Part shown: positions 46,600 to 58,700 of the stretch, piece by piece
Numbering within the stretch: position 1 is the stretch's first letter
Layout of the letters: every line of letters starts with the position of its first letter
DNA from: Heliopora coerulea
Taxonomy: Eukaryota; Cnidaria; Anthozoa; Scleralcyonacea; Helioporidae
NCBI GenBank assembly: GCA_030142905.1
Contig: JASJOG010000156.1
Span: forward strand, 726,001-790,000
Reading direction: 5' to 3'
DNA length: 64,000 nt
Notes under the pieces: model-generated
What the model was told of the DNA's origin: nothing
Database searches by the model: none
The model's input: the letters and a program-made list of their open reading frames with translations, nothing else
Position numbers and translations under genes: made by a program

Positions 46600-49500
46600 C
46601 AGTAAATTATCTCCAATATTACCGTAAAGTCCCTCAAATCACGCCAAAACTATCTTATTCGTTCTAAACTCTCATATTTTGGCCTTATTTCGAAAGTTTG
46701 AAATTGCTCGAAAAATCGTGAAAAACCGTGGGTTAACCCCTTTACTTTTTGGTGAAATTTTTCGGCCTTAAAAATTATCTCAAATATTACTGTGAAGTCA
46801 CTCAAACCAGGGTGGATCTATCTTATTCGTCCTAAACTTTCATAATTTTGCCTTATTTCCAAATTTTGAAATTGGTCGAAAAATCGTGAAAAACCGTGGG
46901 TTAACCCCTTTACTTTTTGGTGAAATTTTTCGAACTCAAAAAATATCTCAAATATTACTGTGAAGTCACTCAAACCAGGGTGGATCTATCTTATTCGTCC
47001 TAAACTTTCATATTTTGGTCTTATTTCGAAATTTTATAATTGGTTCGAAAAATTGTGAAAAACCGTGGGTTAACCCCTTTACTTTTTTGGTGAAATTTTT
47101 CGAACTCAAATATTATCTCAAATATTACTGTAAAGTCCCTCAAATCACGCCAAAACTATCTTACTCGGCCTAAACTTTCATAATTTTGCCTTATTTCGAA
47201 AGTTTTAAATTGGTCGAAAAATCGTGAAAAACCGTGGGTTAACCCCTTTACTTTTTGGTGACATTTTTCCACGTCAAATATTATCTCAAATATTACTGTA
47301 AAGTCCCTCAAATCACGCCAAAACTATCTTATTCGTCCTAAACTTTCATATTTTGGCCTTATTTCGAAAGTTTCAAATTGGTCGAAAAATCGTGAAAAAC
47401 CGTGGGTTAACCCCTTTACTTTTTGGTGACATTTTTCCACGTCAAATATTATCTCAAATATTACTGTAAAGTCCCTCAAATCACGCCAAAACTATCTTAC
47501 TCGGCCTAAACTTTCATATTTTGGTCGTATTCCGAAAGTTTTAAATTGGTCGAAAAACCGTGGGTTAACCCCTTTACTTTTTGGTGAAATTTTTCGAACT
47601 CAAAAAATATCTCAAATATTACTGTGAAGTCACTCAAACCAGGGTGGATCTATCTTATTCGTCCTAAACTTTCATATTTTGGCCTTATTTCGAAAGTTTC
47701 AAATTGGTCGAAAAATCGTGAAAAACCGTGGGTTAACCCCTTTACTTTTTGGTGAAATTTTTCGAACTCAAATATTATCTCAAATATTACTGTAAAGTCC
47801 CTCAAATCACGCCAAAACTATCTTACTCGGCCTAAACTTTCATATTTTAGTCGTATTTCGAAAGTTTCAAATTGGTCGAAAAATCGTGAAAAACCGTGGG
47901 TTAACCCCTTTGCTTTTTGGTGAAATTTTTCCACGTCAAATATTATCTCAAATATTACTGTAAAGTCCCTCAAATCACGCCAAAACTATCTTATTCGGCC
48001 TAAACTTTCATATTTTGGCCTTATTTCGAAAGTTTTAAATTGGTCGAAAAATCGTGAAAAACCGTGGGTTAACCCCTTTACTTTTTGGTGAAATTTTTCG
48101 AACTCAAAAAATATCTCAAATATTACTGTGAAGTCACTCAAACCAGGGTGGATCTATCTTATTCGTCCTAAACTTTCATATTTTGGCCTTATTTCGAAAG
48201 TTTCAAATTGGTCGAAAAATCGTGAAAAACCGTGGGTTAACCCCTTTGCTTTTTGGTGAAATTTTTCCACGTCAAATATTATCTCAAATATTACTGTAAA
48301 GTCCCTCAAATCACGCCAAAACTATCTTACTCGGCCTAAACTTTCATATTTTAGTCGTATTTCCGAAAGTTTTAAATTGGTCGAAAAATCGTGAAAAACC
48401 GTGGGTTAACCCCTTTGCTTTTTGGTGAAATTTTTCGAACTCAAAAAATATCTCAAATATTACTGTGAAGTCACTCAAATCACGCCAAAACTATCTTATT
48501 CGGCCTAAACTTTCATATTTTGGCCGTATTTCGAAAGTTTCAAATTGGTCGAAAAATCGTGAAAAACCGTGGGTTAACCCCTTTACATTTCGGGTGAAAT
48601 TTTTCCACGTCAAATATTATCTCAAATATTACTGTAAAGTCCCTCAAATCACGCCAAAACTATCTTATTCGGCCTAAACTTTCATATTTTGGTCGTATTC
48701 CGAAAGTTTCAAATTGGTCGAAAAATCGTGAAAAACCGTGGGTTAACCCCTTTGCTTTTTGGTGACATTTTTCCACGTCAAATATTATCTCAAATATTAC
48801 TGTAAAGTCCCTCAAATCACGCCAAAACTATCTTACTCGGCCTAAACTTTCATAATTTTGCCTTATTTCGAAATTTTGAAATTGGTCGAAAAATCGTGAA
48901 AAACCGTGGGTTAACCCCTTTACTTTTTGGTGAAATTTTTCGAACTCAAAAAATATCTCAAATATTACTGTGAAGTCACTCAAACCAGGGTGGATCTATC
49001 TTATTCGTCCTAAACTTTCATATTTTGGCCTTATTTCGAAAGTTTCAAATTGGTCGAAAAATCGTGAAAAACCGTGGGTTAACCCCTTTGCTTTTTGGTG
49101 ACATTTTTCCACGTCAAATATTATCTCAAATATTACTGTAAAGTCCCTCAAATCACGCCAAAACTATCTTACTCGGCCTAAACTTTCATATTTTGGTCGT
49201 ATTCCGAAAGTTTTAAATTGGTCGAAAAATTGTGAAAAACCGTGGGTTAACCCCTTTACTTTTTGGTGACATTTTTCGAACTCAAAAAATATCTCAAATA
49301 TTACTGTGAAGTCACTCAAACCAGGGTAGATCTACCTTATTCGTCCTAAACTTTCATATTTTGGCCTTATTTCGAAAGTTTCAAATTGGTCGAAAAATCG
49401 TGAAAAACCGTGGGTTAACCCCTTTACTTTTTGGTGAAATTTTTCGAACTCAAATATTATCTCAAATATTACTGTAAAGTCCCTCAAATCACGCCAAAAC

Positions 49501-51400
49501 TATCTTACTCGGCCTAAACTTTCATATTTTAGTCGTATTTCGAAAGTTTCAAATTGGTCGAAAAATCGTGAAAAACCGTGGGTTAACCCCTTTGCTTTTT
49601 GGTGACATTTTTCCACGTCAAATATTATCTCAAATATTACTGTAAAGTCCCTCAAATCACGCCAAAACTATCTTATTCGGCCTAAACTTTCATATTTTGG
49701 CCGTATTTCGAAAGTTTTAAATTGGTCGAAAAATCGTGAAAAACCGTGGGTTAACCCCTTTACTTTTTGGTGACATTTTTCGAACTCAAAAAATATCTCA
49801 AATATTACTGTGAAGTCACTCAAACCAGGGTGGATCTATCTTATTCGTCCTAAACTTTCATATTTTGGCCTTATTTCGAAAGTTTCAAATTGGTCGAAAA
49901 ATCGTGAAAAACCGTGGGTTAACCCCTTTGCTTTTTGGTGACATTTTTCCACGTCAAATATTATCTCAAATATTACTGTAAAGTCCCTCAAATCACGCCA
50001 AAACTATCTTACTCGGCCTAAACTTTCATATTTTAGTCGTATTTCGAAAGTTTCAAATTGGTCGAAAAATCGTGAAAAACCGTGGGTTAACCCCTTTGCT
50101 TTTTGGTGACATTTTTCCACGTCAAATATTATCTCAAATATTACTGTAAAGTCCCTCAAATCACGTAAAAACTGTCTTATTCGGCCTAAACTTTCATAAT
50201 TTTGCCTTATTTCGAAATTTTGAAATTGGTCGAAAAATTGTGAAAAACCGTGGGTTAACCCCTTTACTTTTTGGTGACATTTTTCGAACTCAAAAAATAT
50301 CTCAAATATTACTGTGAAGTCACTCAAACCAGGGTGGATCTATCTTATTCGTCCTAAACTTTCATATTTTGGCCTTATTTCGAAAGTTTCAAGTTGGTCG
50401 AAAAATCGTGAAAAACCGTGGGTTAACCCCTTTGCTTTTTGGCGAAATTTTTCCACGTCAAATATTATCTCAAATATTACTGTAAAGTCCCTCAAATCAC
50501 GCCAAAACTATCTTACTCGGCCTAAACTTTCATATTTTAGTCGTATTCCGAAAGTTTTAAATTGGTCGAAAAATCGTGAAAAACCGTGGGTTAACCCCTT
50601 TACTTTTTGGTGACATTTTTCCACGTCAAATATTATCTCAAATATTACTGTAAAGTCCCTCAAATCACGTAAAAACTGTCTTATTCGTCCTAAACTTTCA
50701 TATTTTGGCCTTATTTCGAAAGTTTCAAATTGGTCGAAAAATCGTGAAAAACCGTGGGTTAACCCCTTTACTTTTTGGTGAAATTTTTCGAACTCAAAAA
50801 ATATCTCAAATATTACTGTGAAGTCACTCAAACCAGGGTGGATCTATCTTATTCGTCCTAAACTTTCATATTTTGGCCTTATTTCGAAAGTTTCAAATTG
50901 GTCGAAAAATCGTGAAAAACCGTGGGTTAACCCCTTTGCTTTTTGGTGACATTTTTCCACGTCAAATATTATCTCAAATATTACTGTAAAGTCCCTCAAA
51001 TCACGCCAAAACTATCTTACTCGGCCTAAACTTTCATATTTTAGTCGTATTCCGAAAGTTTTAAATTGGTCGAAAAATCGTGAAAAACCGTGGGTTAACC
51101 CCTTTACTTTTTGGTGAAATTTTTCCACGTCAAATATTATCTCAAATATTACTGTGAAGTCACTCAAACCAGGGTAGATCTATCTTATTCGGCCTAAACT
51201 TTCATATTTTGGCCTTATTTCGAAAGTTTCAAATTGGTCGAAAAATTGTGAAAAACCGTGGGTTGACCCCTTTAATTTTGGTGAAATTTTTCCACATAAA
51301 AAATATCTCAAATATTACCGTAAAGTCTCTTAAATCAGGCCAGAACTATCTTATTCGTCCTAAACTTTCATATTTTGGCAGTATTTCGAAAGCAGGCCCC
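46600..51400. repeat. 168-bp satellite array, about 29 monomers
   Basis: Measured unit 168 bp, for example GGTTAACCCC at 46731 and 46899. Each monomer has CTCAAATATTACTGT, a variable 40-bp block, CCTAAACTTTCATA, AAATTGGTCGAAAAATCGTG and CCGTGGGTTAACCCCTTT. Two main types exist: A (GTCACTCAAACCAGGGTGGA) and B (GTCCCTCAAATCACGCCAAA). The right two thirds repeat A-B-B, so A monomers near 49.30, 49.80, 50.31 and 50.81 kb are 504 bp apart. One monomer near 48.47 kb is an A/B hybrid; one near 47.55 kb lacks about 9 bp. Open frames inside are by-products. Edge monomers are more diverged. Confidence 0.95.
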
Positions 51401-51404
51401 ACAG

Positions 51405-52150
51405 CACAGTTTGCTGTAAATAACTTCGTTACATATCATTAATTAAAGGCAATAATTTTTTTTTTTTAGGGAACAGCAACGGTAACTCGTTACATTTTAG
51501 GAACACGTCACGGTAACTATGAAATAAAATAGAGTACTGCGTAGGCACTGTTGAAATCGAAGTGAAATAATCGGAAAGGTCTGAGTAATGCCGAAATGTA
51601 AAGAGTAGTTTTCTAATGTTTCAAGCGAAGGCCCTTTGTCAGAGAGAAAACCTTCGTTTTCTTTGCTCGAAACGTTGGAAAACTATTCTTTACATTTCGG
51701 CATTACTCAGACCTTTCCGATTATGTAACGGTAACTAGTGGCAAAAACTACTTTGAAAACGAAACGAATACAAGTTACAATTTGCAAATCGAATGTTCGT
51801 TACTTTATGCATGTGACCAATCAAATAGAAAACATATACAATTTAACAACTTAACTGGTACGTGACTGGCCAATGGCAATCACATCTAGTAACATTGTTC
51901 TGCATTTTAATTTCTGAAGCATTTCTCAGGTATGCATCAATTGGATGCTCAGCTTGCCATGCTGACGCGAGATTAACGTTTTGTTAAAGCCAATAAATGT
52001 AACTTTTTCACAAAAATACATTGTAACTTTGTAATTGTAACTAGTTACCTTTTGCCAACTGTAACTTGTACCTATAACTAGTTATATTTTTGGTCTAGTA
52101 ACTGTAACTGTAACTATAACTAGTTACAAATAAACTGTTACAGCACTGGG
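51405..52150. mobile_element. hAT-like MITE with nested foldback, right of the satellite
   Basis: The left edge has CAGCACAGTTTGCTGTAA and the right edge ends GTTACAGCACTG, compatible with a hAT-type CAGTGCTGTAAC terminus. TAACTAGTTAC words repeat near the right end. The foldback shared with 46150-46590 occupies 51470-51730. No transposase frame is present. The ends are decayed, so the hAT assignment is tentative. Confidence 0.5.
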
Positions 52151-52717
52151 CCTTTATCACATAATGTGAAATTGATCATAAAAACAGCAATACCAATAGC
52201 CAAAGTCGAAAAATTTCTACACTTTCACTGTTCCATAGGTTTAATAAATTTCCTATTGCAGTATTAACTCGCCAGACTTTTTATAACAAATCTTTCATCA
52301 TCAGAGTTCACAAATTTCACAGTTGTGTTTGCTTTAAAATCCTGGAAATTCAAAAGTTTTTTTTTACCAATTCAACTGATGACAGAGTTCAGAAAGTAAC
52401 TTTCTTTCAGCCAAATCTTCCGAATTTAAATGCATTGCTAAGAGGTTTACAAGAATCTTATTCTGCCAGACATCTGGCCATTTCATTATGCCAAGAAAAA
52501 CATTTGGGCGCCAAATGGTTAACCAACATTTTAGCAATAAAAATAATTCCACTCAGCATTGTGTATTTCTAATTTCATGTCCGTGTTGCTGTTGTTACAA
52601 TTAATTCCTCTCGGCCTTTCAAACTGAAGTGTACTGTAAGAACTAAATATTAAAATAAAATTGTAATTTTCACATTCTACACAATATGTCCATGTTACTT
52701 ACTGAAAGTCTAATTTG

Positions 52718-55700
52718 CTATCTCCTACTTTGATCATCATCATTATCTGAAGAAGATTCTTTTCTGTTTGATGTATCTTCTTGAGTAAGTATGTCCATAT
52801 CCTAAAGTAAGAAAAAAGAAATTTTTCGACCTTGAGAACTCATTGAAAAAGGGTTAAAATAAATCAAATAGGTCATTTGCTCAAATTAACTCATTTGCGC
52901 ATATCAACCATCTGCTGACCTAGTTGAAATACTTCAAAAATTGGTCGAAAAATCGCCAAAGACCCCATGGGTTAACCTCTTAACTTTTTGGTCAAATTTT
53001 TCGACCTTGAGAACTCATTGAAAACTACGCCTAAACTCGCTCAAATCAGCCCAAAGTTAACTTATTTAGCCTAATCTACCATCTTTTCACCTTGTTGAGA
53101 AACTTTGAAAATGGCCGAAAAACCGCTAAAAACCATGGGTTAACCCCTTTACTTTTTGGTCAAATTTTTCGACCTCGAGAACTCATTGAAAACTACGCCT
53201 AAAATCAATTAAATAGCTCTAAAATTAACTCATCTCGGCTAATCTACCGTCTTTAAACCTTATTGGGATACTTTGAAAATTGTCGAAGAATGGCCTAAAA
53301 CCATGGCTTAACCCCTTCACTTTTTGTCAAATTTTCCAACCTCAAGAACACATTGCAAACTACGCCTAAAATTCCGACAATCAGGCAAAAATTAACTCAT
53401 TTCAGCTAATCTATCATCTTTTCAACTGGTTGGGATACTTTGAAAACCGTCGAAGAATCGCCTAAAACCATGGCTTAACCAATTTAATTTTTGTTCAAAC
53501 TATGCACTCTCGATAACTCACTGAAAACTACGCCTAAAATCATTAAAAAGCTCCTAAGTTAACTGATTTGGGCTTATCCACAATCTTTTGACATTGCTGG
53601 GTTACTCTGAAAATGGTCGAAGAATCGCCAAAAGCCATGGATTAACCCCTTTACTTTTTGTCAAATTTATCGACCTCAAGAACTCATTAAAAACTACGCC
53701 TAAAATCCCTCTAATCAACCCAAAATTAACTCGTTCAGGATAATCTACCATCTTTTAACCTTGTCGGGATACTTTCAAACTGCTGGAAAAATCGCCAACA
53801 AGCATGGGTTAACCCCTTTACTTTTTGGTAAAACTTTTCAACCTCGAGAACTTATTGAAAACTACGCCCGAGATCGCTCAAATCAGGCCAAAATTAACTC
53901 ATTTCAGCTAATCTACCATCTTTTGCCCGTGCTCAGATACTTTGAAAATGGTCATATAGGTCTAAAATTAACTTATTTGGAATAATCTACCATCTTTTCA
54001 CCTTTATGGGATACTTTGAAAATGGTCGAAAAATCCCGTAAAACCATGGCTTAACCCCGTTACTTTTTAAACAAATTCTTCCACCTCGAGAACTCATTGT
54101 AAACTAGGCTTAAAATCGCTCAAATCAGTCTAAAATTAATTCATTTCGGCTAATCTACCATCTTTTGACACTGTTGGAATACTTTGAAAATGGTCGAAGA
54201 ATAGCCAGAAACCATGGCTTAACCCCTTTACTTTGTGGTCAATTTTTGCGACCTCGACAACTCATTGAAAACAAGGCTTAAAATCGCTCAAATCAGTCCA
54301 AAATTAATTCATCTGGGTTAATCTACCATCTTTTCACCTTCTTGGGTTACTCGGAAAATGGTCGAAAAATCGCCTAAGACCATGGTTTAACCCTTTACTT
54401 TTTGGTTAAATTTTTCGACCTCGCGAAATTATTGAAAACCAGGCATAAAATCGCTCAAATTACTCCAAAATTTACTAATTTCAGCTAATCTACCATCTTT
54501 TCACCTTGTTCGGATACTTTGGAAATGGTCGAAGAATCGTCACAAGCCATGCGTTAACCCCTTTACTTTTTGGCGAAATATTTGGACATGGAAAATGGAA
54601 CAAAATTCTCGTCTCAAATCGCTGAAGTAAAACCAAAACTAAGTGATTTCGCCGGAACTTTGATATTTTTAGCTTATTTCGCAAGTTTGAAATGGATAGA
54701 AAGCTCGTCCAAAACCATGGGTTAACCCCTTTACTTTTTGGCGAAATTCTTGCATCTGGAAAATGGAATGAAATGTTCACCTCAAATCACTGAAATCCAG
54801 CCAAAACTAAATGATTTTGGCCTGAATACATTTAATACATTGTATCATCTTTTATTACAGAACTAACCTTAATCCTCAGAAGAACGACTTCATCTGGAGT
54901 TTGATATCGCCTGACATTTAACCAACAGCAATAAGAAACTTCCTCTCAATGTAAATGCACCAAATATTGAAAATAAAGACAGGATGAAGTCAAACAACGG
55001 TACATCCAGGCTCCCTTTGTATGTGATATAGTCTTTGAAATCTGATGAAAAAAGAATAAGTTATTGATGACAACACTTTCAAAACCAATAAATTCTGGAT
55101 TTACCAACATAACAATCAATATCGTACAACTATTTCACTGTTATCTGCGAAGAGATGGTGTGGAACTAGGGCTATGTTCACAAAGTGATACTGCATGCTA
55201 AGCTATGCTAACCAAACAATTAACCATGGGCATTGTAAGGTAACAAAATACTAACTTGTCTTCTTCCAAAATACAAATGTAGTGTGAAAGACAAGCTGAC
55301 TCTCATAAGAAAAGCAGCTGTAATGTGTTGCACATTTGGCATACATTCATCATTCATGCTCTCTAATTGCAAGCCAGATGATTGCTCATAATGAGAACTA
55401 TCATAAATGTTGTCTTAAGGACAACACGAAAAAATAATCAAAAAGCAAAATTTCCTTTGGCAATACCACAGGCATACAACTGCCTTCATGAATCTGACTG
55501 ATTTGTGTTTAATTGTTTCACATGCCAAATTTATTCCAGGTTTATGAACTGTAGTTTCAAATTGAAGACTTCTGCACTCAGGTATTTTCATAAAATTCAC
55601 TCTGATTTGCTCAAAACACCAGCTTTTTTGTGAAGTTAGATCTAATGTTTTTAAGTAGTTTCATATCCTTTGACTTTATAAATACCTAGTTGTACTTAAA

Positions 55701-58700
55701 GTGAAACCTCAAATCAGATGTTACTGTTACCCTTGACTTGATGTTTCAAAGGCCTACAGAGTAGTCACCTTTAGAGGCAAGTAAGAAATGTTGTTCATGT
55801 TTTCCCAGTTGTCTGGTTTCTTGAGCCACCATTTCTAGGCATTGTAGTAAGATTATAGATCACAGGTATGTGTGGGTGTTAACCTTTTAACACCATATTT
55901 TTTGAAAGAAATTATATATTAATCAATGTGTTCATACATCTAATCTTCATCATATTAAACTGCAGCTATACATGTGGTTGGAGTTTAAAGGGTTAAGTGT
56001 GGTTCCACTGTTTATTGGTGTCTGTGTGGGCTAGTCTCTTTGGTGAGTATAATTATATGGGTGGTAGCACATATAACTGGAAGGCAAGAGGACTGCCAAA
56101 AAAGTGTTCCCAAATGAATACAGTTTTCAAGACCCGAGTTCTTCTTGTAAGAAAAAATAGATTCATCTATTTATTTCCTGCTGTTAATGCTACATTGCCA
56201 TTTTTGAATGGTAAAAAATCCCTTCATGGCACTGATAAGCAGTTACTCTTAATCTAAGCTTACAGTTTTTGGCTTCAGGAAAATATTTGTCAAGGATTTT
56301 GTCTCTTCAGAGAACACAAAACACATGTACTAACAAAAAAGAATCAGGAGTTTAAGAAATATTCAAAGAAAACGTTTACCAAAAGAACACAAATCATCTA
56401 CAGTCCTGTTAAAGGCACACATAAACTGGCACTACCATTAGCTTAGAGACCTATAAATTTCATTGCTAACAACATCCTTCTGGGAACACTTTTCATGACT
56501 CAAATGTTATGGGTGGCTACAGTCCATTTATGTGGAGGCCAGTGGTAAGCATGGTGCTATTATTTGTTGTGTCAGTATTTGTGCGAATAGTTGTGATCTA
56601 TAGACTGCAATGTGAATGACTAACTGCCAACTTATACTGGATGAATTTAATACCATGTTACAACCATTATTCAGATCCAAGAATCAAAATTCCTCATAAA
56701 TTGCTTATTAGTAAACTGTCATTGTTCTTGTTTTACTTAACAATGCAAAACTGTAATTGAAGAACCAGGCAGAAAATGTATTCAAAGGATGAAAATCAAT
56801 GCCCAGCAAAAAATTCATTAGACAGGCATTTTTGTGTCAAAAGGTTTATTAAGATCTAATATTTTAAGGTAGATGAATGATCTTCAAGCTTGATACTCAG
56901 AAAATGATTTGTGAGCCCCAGATGGGGATCAAACCCACAACCTTCTGATGACTGGTTAGACACTCTAACCATTGAGCTACCAAGACTTAGATGGTGAGCT
57001 AAGGTGCAAATCCTATATATATATATGTGTGACCTAAGTGGAAGCCACTGTATATTAATAATGATTGAAGCTGTTAATATATTATGGCTTCCACTTAGGT
57101 CGCACATATATATTGGATTTGCACCTTAGCTCACCATCTGAGTCTTGGTAGCTCAATGGTTAGAGCGTCTAACTGGTCATCAGAAGGTTGCAGGTTCGAT
57201 CCCCATCTGGGGCTCAGAAATCATTTTCTGAGTATCGAGCTTGAAGATCATTCATCTACCTTAATATATCCAAGCTCTCATGTCTCCTCAAACATCAAAT
57301 GCTTTGTTGCTTAATTAGATGCAACATCATCACAGAATGAAACATAATACAATAAAACAATTACTAAACTATTATTACAGGTTGATTGACATGAATTTAG
57401 CATTTGAAAGGAATTAGGAAGTGATCAGTTGTCAGAGGTGGCAAATAGGGTCAAGGAATCAGAATAAAGAAAGAGGAACTGAACTTTATTGAGAGTTGAG
57501 AGTAGGATTGAGTTTGAATGCTAATCATCCTGTAATAATTTAATAATTGTTTTATCATATCATGTTTCATTCTCAGATGATGTTGCATCTTAAGCAACAA
57601 AACATTAGACCTTTATAAAACTTTTGACACAGAAATGCCTGTCTTACCAATATTTTGCTGGGGCTTGATTTTTATCCTTTGAATGCATAACTGGGGATCA
57701 CTAATAGCCCTTTCATTTTCAAAATGGACTTCATTAAAGTTGTCAAGAAATCAGATTATAATCTTGCTTTTGAATTCCATAATAAAGTATAAAACATAAT
57801 CCAAAAATTAACATGTTGAAACTTGAGATACAAGTTAAAACAAGACGAAGACAGGTGTGGTAATATTTTGACTTTATTGCAAAGTCAGTATCAAACGAAC
57901 TAAGTTTACAAAACATGCTAAGATCTATATATAGATAGAGGATGATGTCACCACTTATTTGCATGCTGAGAAAGTAATAAAGAGCTTAAGAGGGTGCTAA
58001 TGTGGATTAACAAGTAATATCACAGGAAGAGATAAAGCTACAATGGTGCGATGAAACTAGGAAAATAGTGAGAGCTCTTTGCTAGCTTTTATACCATTAT
58101 TTATTTCAGGTTTATTATATTTGATTAAAAGAGCCACCAGTATACAGTGGAACCCTGTTAATACGACGACCGTTGGGCCGGAAAAATTTGGTCGTATTCA
58201 CGGGGTGGTCGTATTAACGGGGGTGGATCAGATAAATAACAAATGGTTTTTTAAATGATGTCATGGCAAATGGAGTCAGATTTCAATTAGCATAACACTA
58301 AAACCACAAAATAATCCACAAATAAATCTTATTAACTGAACACAACTCAACAAAATTAACTAAATGAGATGAACAACCTTGATAATAAACCCCTATATTA
58401 GTTATTTAAATTTATTTAGGTTTAAAAATATCTGTAAGCTTCCATTGGTTTTTCCGACACTCAAGCCAATTGGTTTGAGCTCGGCAGATTACTCTGGCAA
58501 GTTCATTTGCCATTTTTGAATTTCCTTTCTGTTCAAAAAGTAAAGCAGAGGCTAAAGTTATTGGAAAAGGTGTCAATCGGGGCAGGGGATATGGGAATGG
58601 AGATTCCATGCATTTACAAATTTATGGGGCAGGAAAAGAACATTGACTTGCTAAGCAACTTGCTGGACATCCCAATAACCTATCTGTTAGAGTCGAAAAG

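Larger units (their letters stand above)
56768..57690. mobile_element. Nested foldback of about 0.9 kb
   Basis: The left arm (about 56768-56860, with GACAGGCATTTTTGTGTCAA) is complemented at about 57597-57690 (TTTTGACACAGAAATGCCTG). Within it sit the SINE inverted pair (56865-57263) and a second inverted pair: TTGCTTAATTAGATGCAACA (57314) and its near-complement (about 57575-57600), with CCTGTAATAATTTAATAATT near 57530. No coding frame. Confidence 0.7.

Noticed and set aside
46600..51400. CRISPR-like regular repeats
   Set aside because: The repeats are head-to-tail with no unique spacers, in an intron-bearing eukaryotic context.
48465..51442. Frames of 70-107 residues in the 168-bp satellite
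   Set aside because: 168 bp is 56 codons, so chance open frames persist between monomers; both strands behave alike.
57142..57215. Functional tRNA gene (anticodon GGT)
   Set aside because: Acceptor stem mainly wobble pairs, anticodon-stem mismatch, and an inverted diverged partner: better explained as a SINE head.
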